From Exercitatus varius (GTDB taxonomy: Bacteria > Pseudomonadota > Gammaproteobacteria > Enterobacterales > Pasteurellaceae), in the NCBI RefSeq assembly GCF_029577735.1, contig NZ_JARQTO010000012.1, positions 127,985-191,984 on the forward strand: a stretch of DNA of 64,000 nt, in the 5' to 3' direction. The notes under the pieces were generated by a model. That model had not been told where the DNA came from. It did no database searches and worked only from the letters and a program-made list of their open reading frames with translations. Made by a program: the position numbers and the translations under genes. Of the stretch, positions 34,009-42,758 are shown one piece after another. Positions within the stretch are counted from its first letter, which is position 1, and the number at the start of each line of letters is the position of its first letter.

Positions 34009-35076
34009 ATGAAAGTGGCCATTAACACCTTAAATTTTCGTCGGGGCGGCGGGGTCGAACGCTATATTCTGGACTTAATCAACGGATTTCATCGGCAAAA
34101 TCTGCGTCCGCGGGTTTATACCTGCAAAGCGGAGCCCGACCTGCCGGAAAATCAATGGATTGATCTGATTAAAGCCAATATTTCCCTTATCCCGCGAAAG
34201 CTGCGTCATCGCTTTCTGTCAACGTTTGTACGTAAAAACCGGCTGGACGATGAAGTGATTTTTTCGTTGTTTTTTCTGTATTGCGATATTTTCGTGTGCG
34301 GCGGTAATCATCAAGGCTATCTCAACGCCTTAAATAAGAAGCCGAATTGTTACGAAAGACTGATTAAAATTCCCCATGAATACAAGGTATTGGAGGAATG
34401 CCGGCTCGTCATCGCCCATTCGCAGCTGATGAAAGACGAACTCGTCAAATTTTACGGCGTACCGCCGCAAAAAATTCAAGTGATTTATCCGCCGGCGGAT
34501 ACGCAAAAATTTGTGCTCCCAAGCGCAGAACAACGTCAGGCGTTACGCCGTAAATTCGGTTTTGCCGATGACGAAATAATTTATCTGTTTCCTTCAACCG
34601 GGCACAAACGTAAAGGTTTCGAACGGCTGAAACATTTCTTCAATGCCTCGGATTTGCCGATTACCTTAGTGGTGGCGGGCACGCCGGTAGAAAACGGCCG
34701 AAATGTGCGCTCGTTAGGTTTCAGAAAAGACATGCCCGAATTATATCAGGCGGCGGATTTCACCATCATGGCATCCGTTTACGAACCTTTCGGGTTGGTG
34801 GGGCTGGAATCCGTGCTGTCGGGCACGCCGATCATTTTTGCGGAAAATATGGCTTGCCTTGAAGTGTTTCAAAACCGATTCGGTTTTACCTTTAATCGTG
34901 ATGACCCGAATTCGCTGGAAAGTGCGGTCAGAAAATCCGTTGATTTAGTCAAATCCGGGCAGGCTCGAATCGAAGATCCGAAACATTGTTTAAACTACGA
35001 TCCGGAACTTTCAACCCACATCAGCCGCCTGCTGGAAATCGCAAAAACTGTGAAAAATTCGCCCGCACTTTACTAA
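34009..35076 (+). CDS. GT4-family glycosyltransferase, probable LPS core
   Basis: The 355-residue GT-B enzyme has the N-terminal GGGVER nucleotide/acceptor loop (RRGGGVERYILDLI) and the C-terminal donor-binding region with the GT4 pattern SVYEPFGLVGLESVLSGTP (EX7E). The middle has KIQVIYPPADTQKF. Such enzymes usually build LPS or LOS core. It stands alone between rpmE and loiP; a GT2 LPS enzyme lies 1.5 kb away. Donor and acceptor cannot be assigned. A USS lies within the coding region. Confidence 0.88.
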   Translation: MKVAINTLNFRRGGGVERYILDLINGFHRQNLRPRVYTCKAEPDLPENQWIDLIKANISLIPRKLRHRFLSTFVRKNRLDDEVIFSLFFLYCDIFVCGGNHQGYLNALNKKPNCYERLIKIPHEYKVLEECRLVIAHSQLMKDELVKFYGVPPQKIQVIYPPADTQKFVLPSAEQRQALRRKFGFADDEIIYLFPSTGHKRKGFERLKHFFNASDLPITLVVAGTPVENGRNVRSLGFRKDMPELYQAADFTIMASVYEPFGLVGLESVLSGTPIIFAENMACLEVFQNRFGFTFNRDDPNSLESAVRKSVDLVKSGQARIEDPKHCLNYDPELSTHISRLLEIAKTVKNSPALY

Positions 35077-35096
35077 AAACGATACCGCTATCGCCA

Positions 35097-35126
35097 TAAA
35101 AAACGCCTGTGGAAACAGGCGTTTTT
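35097..35126. terminator. Bidirectional terminator between the GT4 gene and loiP
   Basis: AAAAACGCCTGT-GGAA-ACAGGCGTTTTT, a 12-bp perfect stem between convergent genes. Confidence 0.9.
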
Positions 35127-35128
35127 GC

Positions 35129-35887
35129 TTATTTGCGAGGTTTGTAATATTTCATCGCCTCAGGCAATAAGCGTTGTAAGTTTTCCTGACGGGATTCGTC
35201 ACTCGGGTGAGTGGAGAAAATTGTCGCCACGTTCGAACCGCCGGCCGCCTGCATTTTTTTCCACAATCCTGGCGCCGCCTGCGGGTTGTAGCCCGATTTC
35301 GCCATTAAGATTAAACCGATTTCATCCGCTTCGCTTTCGTTACTGCGGGAAAACGGTTTGTTTGTCATCAAATCAACGGTGCCGCTGGCCAAACCGCCGG
35401 TATCCGCACCTAACGCCGCAGAAGCGCCGATTTCGGCAACCGCGCCCAGAATGCTGGTCGCCACGCCCATGTTGTGAGAAGCTTTACCGTGTTCTCTTAA
35501 AGAGTGCGCCATTTCATGTCCCATCACGACGGCGATTTCGTCATCCGTCAGTTTGAGGCGATCCACCAAACCGGTATAAAACATCATTTTGCCGCCCGGC
35601 ATTGCCCAAGCGTTGAGTTCATTACTCTTCACCACCGTAATTTCCCAGTTGAAACGTTCGCCGGTATGATTTTCCGCCGTGGCATAAGGCACCATGCGAT
35701 TGAAGACGTTTTTGATCCGAACCGAAGTGGCGGAAGTGTTATCCACTAAATGTTTCGCTTTCGCCTGGCGCACCACTTGCGCATATTGCGACGCCGATTG
35801 CCGATTGATTTCCGCCGAAGATGCGCAGCCGGCAACCAATACGGCGACAAAAGAAAGTGCGGTCAGTTTTCGTAAAGATTTCATCAT
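35129..35887 (-). CDS. loiP: LoiP-like M48 metalloprotease lipoprotein
   Basis: The 252-residue protein has a lipobox VAGC (C21) and an M48 zinc-protease domain with HEMAH (H124, E125, H128) and a downstream third-ligand motif SNESEADEIG near 190. The closing segment FSTHPSDESRQENLQRL is typical of the LoiP/YcaL group. It acts at the periplasmic side of the outer membrane in envelope protein quality control. LoiP versus another YggG-type member is judged by eye. Confidence 0.85.
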   Translation of the reverse strand: MMKSLRKLTALSFVAVLVAGCASSAEINRQSASQYAQVVRQAKAKHLVDNTSATSVRIKNVFNRMVPYATAENHTGERFNWEITVVKSNELNAWAMPGGKMMFYTGLVDRLKLTDDEIAVVMGHEMAHSLREHGKASHNMGVATSILGAVAEIGASAALGADTGGLASGTVDLMTNKPFSRSNESEADEIGLILMAKSGYNPQAAPGLWKKMQAAGGSNVATIFSTHPSDESRQENLQRLLPEAMKYYKPRK

Positions 35888-35948
35888 GTTAAAAACCCCA
35901 AATCAAAAAAATACCGTCCTTCAGACAAGGACGGCAGCCAAAAAACGC

Positions 35949-36476
35949 TTATTTTTTCGCCCGTTCAAACGAATCCAGGATTTCTTTACGGGCGGATTCA
36001 ACGCCTTCCCAACCTTCAACTTTTACCCATTTGCCGGCTTCCAACGCTTTATAGCTTTCGAAGAAGTGTTGGATTTGCGCTTTTAACAAGGCGGGTAAAT
36101 CGTTCACATCTTTAATATGATCGTATTCTTTGGTTAATTTACTGTGCGGAACCGCCACCACTTTTGCGTCGCCGCCCGCTTCATCGGTCATTTTTAACAC
36201 GCCCACCGGACGGCAGCGAATAACGGAGCCCGGTTGCAACGGATACGGTGTCGGCACCAACACGTCTACCGGATCGCCGTCTGACGACAAAGTATGATTG
36301 ACATAACCGTAATTCGCCGGATAAAACATCGCCGTTGCCATAAAACGGTCGACAAATAAAGTGCCGGTTTCTTTATCGACTTCGTATTTGATCGGATCCG
36401 AGTTTGCCGGAATCTCGATAACCACGTAAATATCATCTGGTAATTCTTTACCTGCCGGAACGATTTCTAAACCCAT
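35949..36476 (-). CDS. ppa: Inorganic pyrophosphatase (family I)
   Basis: The 175-residue protein starts MGLEIVPAGKELPDDIYVVI and has the family I metal-binding signature DGDPVDVLV. It hydrolyses pyrophosphate to drive biosynthesis. The frame is open to 36746, but AAGGAAGG lies right before the ATG at 36476 and the length matches the family. Confidence 0.97.
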   Translation of the reverse strand: MGLEIVPAGKELPDDIYVVIEIPANSDPIKYEVDKETGTLFVDRFMATAMFYPANYGYVNHTLSSDGDPVDVLVPTPYPLQPGSVIRCRPVGVLKMTDEAGGDAKVVAVPHSKLTKEYDHIKDVNDLPALLKAQIQHFFESYKALEAGKWVKVEGWEGVESARKEILDSFERAKK

Positions 36477-36618
36477 TTTGGCCTTCCTTATATTAAATTG
36501 AGTGAATAAAACGGCTTGATTATAGCGGGAATTTTGCCGTTTTGCTAGGCAACCTTTGAGGATATGGCTATAATCTGAAAAGTTTACCGATTTTGACCGC
36601 ACTTTAAAGAGAATTGTT

Positions 36619-38181
36619 ATGAATAAAATCCCTGTTTCCGTTACGATGCTGGTAAAAAATGCCGAAAAATATCTGCAAACGGTGTTAACTGCGCTGGAGG
36701 ATTTTGACGAAATTATCCTGTTGGATAACGGTTCGACGGATAGCACTTTGGCGATTGCGGAAGCGTTTGAAAATGTGAAGATTCACTTTCACGAATTTAA
36801 CGGTTTCGGACCGATGAAAAATCTGGCCGCGAGTTTTGCCCGTCACGATTGGATCATCAATATCGACAGCGATGAAGTGTTCCCCGCGGAACTGGTGGAT
36901 GAAATACGCCGCCTAGATTTTAACGATACCAATAAAGTGTATGCCATCCTGCGCATTAATCATTATCGCGGCAAACCGATTAAAACCTGCGGCTGGTATC
37001 CTGATTACGTGAAGCGGTTATATAATCGTACGCGAGTGAATTTTAACCATAAAAAAGTGCATGAAAGTTTGGATATTCCGAAAGAAGTGAAGACGGTGAA
37101 GTTAAAAAATAGCTTTAATCATTATTCCTTCGACAATGCGGCCGGTTTAATCAACAAAATGCAACAATATACCGATTTATTTGCCGAACAACAGAAATTC
37201 CGCAAACGGGCGTCCGTGCTGTCGGCGATTTCTCACGGATTTTCCGCCTTCTGCAAAAATTATTTCTTAAAACGCGGATTTCTGTCGGGCGCAGACGGCT
37301 TCGTCATTTCATTTGCCAATGCCTGCGGCGCTTACTATAAATATGTCAAACTGGCCGAGGCGAACCAAACACTGACGACATCGTTAATCATTACCACCTA
37401 CAACCGTCCGGACGCCTTACAATTGGTGTTGAATTCCGTATTGGTTCAACGCGTACTGCCGGACGAGGTCATTGTGGCGGACGACGGTTCCTCGGCGGAA
37501 ACCCAAACGGTTATCGCCCGTTTTGCCAAAACCAGTCCGGTTCCCGTAAAACATGCCTGGCAGCCCGACGAAGGCTTTCGTCTGGCGGAATCCCGCAACC
37601 GCGCGCTGGCGACGGCAGGCTGCGATTACATTGTGATTATCGACGGCGATATGGTCATGCATCCCGAATTTATTGCCGATCATAAAGCCGCGGCGAAAAA
37701 AGGTTTGTATGTGCAAGGCGGACGCATTGTGCTGCCGGAAGAAAAAACGCAGGAATTATTGACCGCACTTGATCAATATCGCCCGTTAAAATGGTATGAA
37801 AAAGGGCTGGAAAAACGCTTCGAAAAACGATTTTCCGCCGTTCATTGTCCGTTATTGGCAAAAGCGTTATTGCAAAAAGAAAAGAAACATTATTACAAAA
37901 ACATCCGCGGTTGCAATATGGGCTTTTTCCGCGAAGATGCCTTGGCGATTAACGGGTTTAATAACGATTTCGTCGGCTGGGGACGGGAAGACAGCGAATT
38001 CGTAGCGCGTTTTTTCAATAACGGCGGAAAAATCGCCTCTCTCAAATTTGCCGCTATCGCCTATCATTTATGGCACCACGAAGCCCCGCGCGCCGCGCTG
38101 CCGGAAAATGATCGTTTATTGGAAAACGCCATGAAAAACGGCCTGATTCGCGCAGAAAACGGGATAGCTCAGCTCCGTTAA
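36619..38181 (+). CDS. Fused two-domain GT2 glycosyltransferase (WaaE-like + GT2)
   Basis: The 520 residues contain two complete GT2 domains. Residues 1 to about 250 match the WaaE/KdtX family (VTMLVKNAEKYLQTVLTALE, LLDNGSTDST, INIDSDEVFP), which adds the first hexose to the inner-core heptose. From about 255 a second GT2 domain starts afresh (TSLIITTYNRPDALQLVL, VADDGSSAE, IIDGDMVMHPEF) and ends in the galactosyltransferase-like GWGREDSEFVARFF. Separate genes are usual for WaaE. The fusion should catalyse two consecutive LPS core additions. The gene is alone, divergent from ppa, with a USS in its promoter region. Confidence 0.85.
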   Translation: MNKIPVSVTMLVKNAEKYLQTVLTALEDFDEIILLDNGSTDSTLAIAEAFENVKIHFHEFNGFGPMKNLAASFARHDWIINIDSDEVFPAELVDEIRRLDFNDTNKVYAILRINHYRGKPIKTCGWYPDYVKRLYNRTRVNFNHKKVHESLDIPKEVKTVKLKNSFNHYSFDNAAGLINKMQQYTDLFAEQQKFRKRASVLSAISHGFSAFCKNYFLKRGFLSGADGFVISFANACGAYYKYVKLAEANQTLTTSLIITTYNRPDALQLVLNSVLVQRVLPDEVIVADDGSSAETQTVIARFAKTSPVPVKHAWQPDEGFRLAESRNRALATAGCDYIVIIDGDMVMHPEFIADHKAAAKKGLYVQGGRIVLPEEKTQELLTALDQYRPLKWYEKGLEKRFEKRFSAVHCPLLAKALLQKEKKHYYKNIRGCNMGFFREDALAINGFNNDFVGWGREDSEFVARFFNNGGKIASLKFAAIAYHLWHHEAPRAALPENDRLLENAMKNGLIRAENGIAQLR

Positions 38182-38232
38182 AAAACGTGCCGAAATTTGA
38201 CCGCACTTTTCGTATTTGAACGCAGGTAAATC

Positions 38233-38260
38233 TTGCTTTTTAGGCTCAGGAATGTATAAT
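38233..38260 (+). promoter_or_regulatory. rpsP operon promoter
   Basis: TTGCTT and a perfect TATAAT with 16-bp spacing; start expected near 38267, giving a 90-nt leader. Confidence 0.7.
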
Positions 38261-38305
38261 TCTTGGGCTTTTTGTCTACATACACAGAGAAAAAAGTAAG
38301 CATTC

Positions 38306-38334
38306 CTGCTCCTTCGATGCAGGTTTTCTTTTAT
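38306..38334 (+). promoter_or_regulatory. Attenuator-like hairpin in the rpsP leader
   Basis: CCTGC-TCCTTCGAT-GCAGG is followed by TTTTCTTTTATTATT, the layout of a weak intrinsic terminator ahead of the first gene. Confidence 0.5.
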
Positions 38335-38357
38335 TATTAAATACTTAGAGGAAGGTT

Positions 38358-38606
38358 ATGGTAACCATTCGTTTATCTCGTGGCGGAGCTAAAAAACGCC
38401 CATTTTATCAAATCGTTGTCGCTGACAGCCGCGCACCGCGTGACGGCCGTTTTATCGAGCGCGTCGGTTTCTTCAACCCGTTGGCAACCGGTAAAGCCGA
38501 ACGTTTACGTTTAGACTTAGACCGCGTTAACGCTTGGGTTGAAAAAGGTGCATCTTTATCTGATCGCGTTTCCGCATTGGTTAAAGAAGTACAAAAAGCG
38601 GCTTAA
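38358..38606 (+). CDS. rpsP: 30S ribosomal protein S16
   Basis: The 82-residue protein starts MVTIRLSRGGAKKRPFYQIVVADSR, the S16 signature. First gene of rpsP-rimM-trmD-rplS. AGAGGAAGG precedes the ATG. Confidence 0.98.
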   Translation: MVTIRLSRGGAKKRPFYQIVVADSRAPRDGRFIERVGFFNPLATGKAERLRLDLDRVNAWVEKGASLSDRVSALVKEVQKAA

Positions 38607-38637
38607 TTCATTGATTTGAATTGATTAGGTGGTATAA

Positions 38638-39165
38638 ATGGAACAACAACGTATTGAAGTAGTTGGCAAACTCGGCTCAACTTACGGTATTCGTGGTTGG
38701 TTACGCATTTATTCATCAACAGAATACGCAGAAAGCATTTTTGATTATCAGCCTTGGTTTTTAAAAATCAAAGGGCAATGGCAACCTACCGAGCTGGAAA
38801 GCTGGAAACATCATAATCACGAATTGATCGTCAAATTAAAAGGCGTGAATGATCGCGACGCCGCGCAAACGTTGACCAATGTCGAGATCGGCGTGGATTT
38901 ATCCGCGTTCCCGCAACTTGAAGAAGGAGACTATTACTGGCACGATTTAATCGGTTGCCGGGTGGTGAACCTGCAAGGTTATACGATGGGAACGGTTTCC
39001 GAAATGATGGAAACGGGTTCGAATGATGTGTTGGTTGTTCGTGCGAATGTCAAAGATGCCTTCGGCAAACAGGAACGCTTAATTCCGTTCTTGTATGAAC
39101 AAGTAGTTAAAAGAGTCGATCTCGCCACAAAGACGATTGAAGTGGATTGGGACGCTGGTTTCTAA
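38638..39165 (+). CDS. rimM: Ribosome maturation factor RimM
   Basis: The 175-residue protein has an N-terminal beta-barrel (VVGKLGSTYGIRGWLRIYSST) and a C-terminal PRC-barrel (YYWHDLIGCRVVN, then LIPFLYEQVVKRVDL). It assists 30S head assembly through S19. It lies 31 bp after rpsP. Confidence 0.97.
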   Translation: MEQQRIEVVGKLGSTYGIRGWLRIYSSTEYAESIFDYQPWFLKIKGQWQPTELESWKHHNHELIVKLKGVNDRDAAQTLTNVEIGVDLSAFPQLEEGDYYWHDLIGCRVVNLQGYTMGTVSEMMETGSNDVLVVRANVKDAFGKQERLIPFLYEQVVKRVDLATKTIEVDWDAGF

Positions 39166-39212
39166 TCTCAGGTATGCTGTAGAGCTTTAAGTTGTAACAC
39201 GAAGGATAAATT

Positions 39213-39950
39213 ATGTTTGTAGGGATCGTCACCCTGTTTCCTGAAATGTTTAAAGCGATTACAGAATTTGGGGTGACAGGTAGAGCCGTAAAACAAAACC
39301 TGCTGCAAGTGCGGTGCTATAATCCGCGGGATTTTACCCACGATAAGCACAAAACCGTTGACGACCGTCCTTATGGCGGCGGTCCGGGCATGCTGATGAT
39401 GGTGCAACCGCTACGCGATGCAATCCGTGCGGCAAAAGCGCAGGCAGGTGAAGGCGCAAAGGTCATTTACCTTTCGCCGCAGGGACGTAAACTCGAACAA
39501 TCCGGCGTAACGGAATTAGCCAAACACGAGAAATTAATCTTGGTTTGCGGTCGTTACGAAGGCATTGACGAGCGATTGATTCAAACCGAAATTGATGAAG
39601 AATGGTCAATCGGAGATTACGTACTGACCGGTGGGGAACTTCCTGCAATGACATTAATTGATGCCGTTGCAAGATTTATTCCCGGTGTATTAGGCAAACA
39701 AGCCTCGGCGGATGAGGATTCGTTCGCTGCAGGATTACTGGATTGCCCGCATTACACTCGACCGGAACAATTAGACGGCTTAACCGTGCCGCCCGTGCTG
39801 ATGTCGGGCAATCACGAACAAATTCGTCAATGGCGGTTAAAACAATCGCTAAAACGAACGTGGTTACGACGCCCTGAGCTACTGGAAAAACTAGCTCTGA
39901 CTGACGAACAAAAAAACATGCTGCGTCAGATAAAATCTGAAACGGCTTAA
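39213..39950 (+). CDS. trmD: tRNA (guanine-N1)-methyltransferase
   Basis: The 245-residue SPOUT methyltransferase carries VTLFPEMFKAI, RPYGGGPGMLMM and the trefoil-knot SAM-binding CGRYEGIDERLI and SIGDYVLTGGELPAM. It makes m1G37 in tRNA and so prevents frameshifting. A USS lies inside the gene. Confidence 0.98.
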   Translation: MFVGIVTLFPEMFKAITEFGVTGRAVKQNLLQVRCYNPRDFTHDKHKTVDDRPYGGGPGMLMMVQPLRDAIRAAKAQAGEGAKVIYLSPQGRKLEQSGVTELAKHEKLILVCGRYEGIDERLIQTEIDEEWSIGDYVLTGGELPAMTLIDAVARFIPGVLGKQASADEDSFAAGLLDCPHYTRPEQLDGLTVPPVLMSGNHEQIRQWRLKQSLKRTWLRRPELLEKLALTDEQKNMLRQIKSETA

Positions 39951-39984
39951 TCAGTTAACACTAGTTAAAATAAGGTTAAAAAAA

Positions 39985-40335
39985 ATGAGCAACATCATTA
40001 AACAACTTGAAGAAGAACAATTAAAACAAAACGTACCTAGCTTCCGTCCGGGCGACACATTGGAAGTGAAAGTATGGGTAGTTGAAGGCGCTAAAAAACG
40101 TTTGCAGGCATTCGAAGGCGTGGTTATTGCAATTCGTAACCGCGGCTTGCACAGCGCATTCACTTTACGTAAAGTATCAAACGGTACCGGCGTTGAGCGT
40201 GTTTTCCAAACTCACTCACCGGCAATCGACAGCATCACCGTGAAACGTAAAGGTGCGGTGCGTAAAGCGAAACTTTACTACTTGCGTGAACGTTCAGGTA
40301 AATCCGCGCGTATCAAAGAACGTCTTGGTGCGTAA
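39985..40335 (+). CDS. rplS: 50S ribosomal protein L19
   Basis: The 116-residue protein carries the L19 signature (PSFRPGDTLEVKVWVVEG...VRKAKLYYLRERSGKSARIKE). Last gene of the operon, followed by a strong terminator. Confidence 0.98.
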   Translation: MSNIIKQLEEEQLKQNVPSFRPGDTLEVKVWVVEGAKKRLQAFEGVVIAIRNRGLHSAFTLRKVSNGTGVERVFQTHSPAIDSITVKRKGAVRKAKLYYLRERSGKSARIKERLGA

Positions 40336-40360
40336 TCCGCGGGATGATTATCAAACGGAA

Positions 40361-40390
40361 AAGGCTTGGAGAAATCCAAGCCTTTTTGTT
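40361..40390 (+). terminator. rplS terminator
   Basis: AAGGCTTGGA-GAAA-TCCAAGCCTT followed by TTTG. Confidence 0.9.
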
Positions 40391-40474
40391 TACGCTAAAA
40401 ACATTTTTCAACAAATCTTACGGACAATAAAAAATGCGCTCAAAATCGACCGCACTTTTCGCTTTGCAAATCTC

Positions 40475-40975
40475 TTATTCCGCGTTTAATTCGTCTAAAT
40501 CCAGCGGTTCCTGAGAAAGAATGATTCCCGTTAAATCCGCATAAATGTAATCTTCCGGAAAGAACGTGACACCACCGAAATTGACCGGAATATCGCTCTC
40601 GCCATGAGAGGATTCGTCCGCGCCAACCGGAATCGGCGCTAAAGCGTGAATGCCGATTTCAATATTTTCCAGCTCGGCAAGCTGGCGGATTGCGCCGTAA
40701 ACAATAATGCCTTCCCAATGATTATCGGCGGCAAGCTGAGCGAGTTCCGCGTCAATCAGAGCGCGCCGAACCGCGCCGCCGCCGTCGATAACCAGTACGC
40801 GCCCCTCTCCGTTTTCTTCCAGAATTTCTTCAATCAAGCCGTTATTTTCAAAACATTTTACCGTGGTGACTTTGCCGTGAAACGCCTGAACGCCGCCAAA
40901 GCTTGAAAAAATAGGATCCACCACATCCACTTGATCGAGGTAAATATCGCAAAGTTCTGAAGTATCAATTCGCAT
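40475..40975 (-). CDS. rraA: Regulator of RNase E activity RraA
   Basis: The 166-residue protein starts MRIDTSELCDIYLDQVDVVDP and contains VIDGGGAVRRALIDAELAQLA and GIIVYGAIRQ. RraA trimers bind RNase E and damp mRNA decay. The ATG at 40975 has AAGGAAATT upstream; a longer frame to 41002 has less support. menA is upstream on the same strand with a 46-bp gap, as in E. coli. Confidence 0.96.
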   Translation of the reverse strand: MRIDTSELCDIYLDQVDVVDPIFSSFGGVQAFHGKVTTVKCFENNGLIEEILEENGEGRVLVIDGGGAVRRALIDAELAQLAADNHWEGIIVYGAIRQLAELENIEIGIHALAPIPVGADESSHGESDIPVNFGGVTFFPEDYIYADLTGIILSQEPLDLDELNAE

Positions 40976-41021
40976 ACAATTTCCTTTCTTTCGAAATGAC
41001 AATAGGGCTAGTATATGCCCG

Positions 41022-41927
41022 TTACGGTAAAATTAGCAAGCCTAAACTGAAAAGCGCCGTACTGTTCAGCGCCAACATCGACATTTTTGCCAGCATAGGA
41101 CGTAACGCAGCCGGCTCTTTATGCGTCACGACAAATCGCCCATGTTTTGCCAATAATAAGGCGATAATCACGATAACCCACAGCAAAACGGGTTTGTGTT
41201 TTAGCGCAAAAAATGCGTAACAAAGCACGGCGCCAAGCAATAACAGGCAATGATAAATCCGTCCTTTTTCCGGGCCGATTCGCACGATTAAGGTATTTTT
41301 CCCCGCTTTTTTATCTTGTTCGATGTCCCGCAAATTATTGATGTTCAACACCGCGGTGGATAATAAACCGCAAGCGGCGGCGGGTAGAAAAATATCGCCG
41401 CGCAATTCGTGAGTCTGCAAATAATAGGTTCCGCAAACCGACAATAAACCAAAGAATAAAAAAACCGAAACATCGCCCAATCCTAAATATCCGTAAGGCT
41501 TTTTGCCGACGGTATAGGTAATCGCCGCTAAAACGGCAAGCAATCCCAGCGCGCCGAACACAACGAGATCCCGGAGACTTTCGTATGCCACTGCAATCAG
41601 CGAAATACCGGAAAGTAAACTCGCCGCAATCGCGATAATCAGTCCCTTGCGCAACTGTTCCGCCGTCATCCGCCCTTGCTGAATGCCGCGTAAAGGACCG
41701 ATACGTTCCGCCGTATCCGAACCTTTCCGGTAATCGCCGTAATCATTGGCAAAATTAGACACAATCTGAAGCAGCGTTGCCGTTAACAAACACAATAATG
41801 TCACCGGCCAGCTGAAACTGCCGCGCCATTGCGCAAGCGCGGCTCCGGTTAAAATGATCGCCAGCGCAAGAGGAAGCGTTTTCGGCCGAGCGGTGTCAAG
41901 CCACACTTTAAATGATGTTTTAGCCAT
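41022..41927 (-). CDS. menA: 1,4-dihydroxy-2-naphthoate polyprenyltransferase
   Basis: The 301-residue polytopic UbiA-family enzyme has the first aspartate motif NFANDYGDYRKGSD and the second NINNLRDIEQDKKAGK. It attaches the prenyl chain to DHNA to make demethylmenaquinone, the quinone used in anaerobic fumarate respiration. The start at MAKTSFKVWLDTARPKTLP (41927) fits the family better than the open frame to 41996. Confidence 0.95.
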   Translation of the reverse strand: MAKTSFKVWLDTARPKTLPLALAIILTGAALAQWRGSFSWPVTLLCLLTATLLQIVSNFANDYGDYRKGSDTAERIGPLRGIQQGRMTAEQLRKGLIIAIAASLLSGISLIAVAYESLRDLVVFGALGLLAVLAAITYTVGKKPYGYLGLGDVSVFLFFGLLSVCGTYYLQTHELRGDIFLPAAACGLLSTAVLNINNLRDIEQDKKAGKNTLIVRIGPEKGRIYHCLLLLGAVLCYAFFALKHKPVLLWVIVIIALLLAKHGRFVVTHKEPAALRPMLAKMSMLALNSTALFSLGLLILP

Positions 41928-42005
41928 AAAAAATCTGCAAAAATTTGACCGCACTTTAGCGGTTTCGGGTATGATACGGAACACGAAGTTTACCATAGAT
42001 TAGCA

Positions 42006-42713
42006 ATGATGTCTGACTTAACCTTAACGCCGGTTGCGATAATTCGCACGCCTTACAAAGAAAAATTTTCCGTTCCGCGCCAGCCCGATTTGGTGCGGGA
42101 CGGAACCGGCGTCATCGAATTACTGCCACCCTATAATATTCCCGAAACCGTGCGCGGATTAGAACAATTTTCGCATTTATGGCTGATTTTCCAATTTGAT
42201 CGCATTGAAACCGGCAAATGGCATCCGACAGTGAGACCGCCCAGATTAGGCGGAAATCGGCGAATGGGCGTTTTTGCCACGCGTTCGACTCATCGTCCCA
42301 ATCCGATAGGCTTATCCAAAGTTGAACTGAAAAAGGTGGAATGCAAAAACGGCGACGTGAAATTATATGTCGGCGCGGTGGACTTAGTGGACGGCACGCC
42401 GATTTTTGATATTAAACCCTATATCGCTTACGCCGATCAGGCGCCCGACGCCGTTTCGGGTTTTGCTCAACACAAACCCGAAACGCGTTTAACGGTTATC
42501 TTTACGCAGGAAGTGCAAACTATTCTGGCGCAAATCGAACCCAAATATCCGTTCATCAAACGTTTTATCACCGAAGTTTTGCAACAGGATCCGCGCCCGG
42601 CCTATCATCAGGAAAAACGCCCGGACAGAATCTACGGAATTACCTTGTATGACTACAATATCCGTTTCCAATTTGACGGGAATATTGTAAAAGTCGTCGA
42701 CATTTTTCGTTAA
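42006..42713 (+). CDS. trmO: tRNA m6t6A37 methyltransferase TrmO
   Basis: The 235-residue protein has a TsaA/YaeB beta-barrel with VAIIRTPYKEKFSVPRQP, the SAM-binding FATRSTHRPNPIGLSKVEL and DGTPIFDIKPYIAYAD. It N6-methylates the t6A37 base of threonine tRNAs. It is divergent from menA, 78 bp apart with a USS between. Confidence 0.95.
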   Translation: MMSDLTLTPVAIIRTPYKEKFSVPRQPDLVRDGTGVIELLPPYNIPETVRGLEQFSHLWLIFQFDRIETGKWHPTVRPPRLGGNRRMGVFATRSTHRPNPIGLSKVELKKVECKNGDVKLYVGAVDLVDGTPIFDIKPYIAYADQAPDAVSGFAQHKPETRLTVIFTQEVQTILAQIEPKYPFIKRFITEVLQQDPRPAYHQEKRPDRIYGITLYDYNIRFQFDGNIVKVVDIFR

Positions 42714-42758
42714 CCGCCGAGTTAAAGTGCGGGCAAAAAATGACACGTTTTTTCCCGC

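Noticed and set aside
36477..36746. N-terminal extension of ppa to 36746
   Set aside because: It would overlap the divergent GT2 gene and its promoter; the 175-residue form has the right length and AAGGAAGG.
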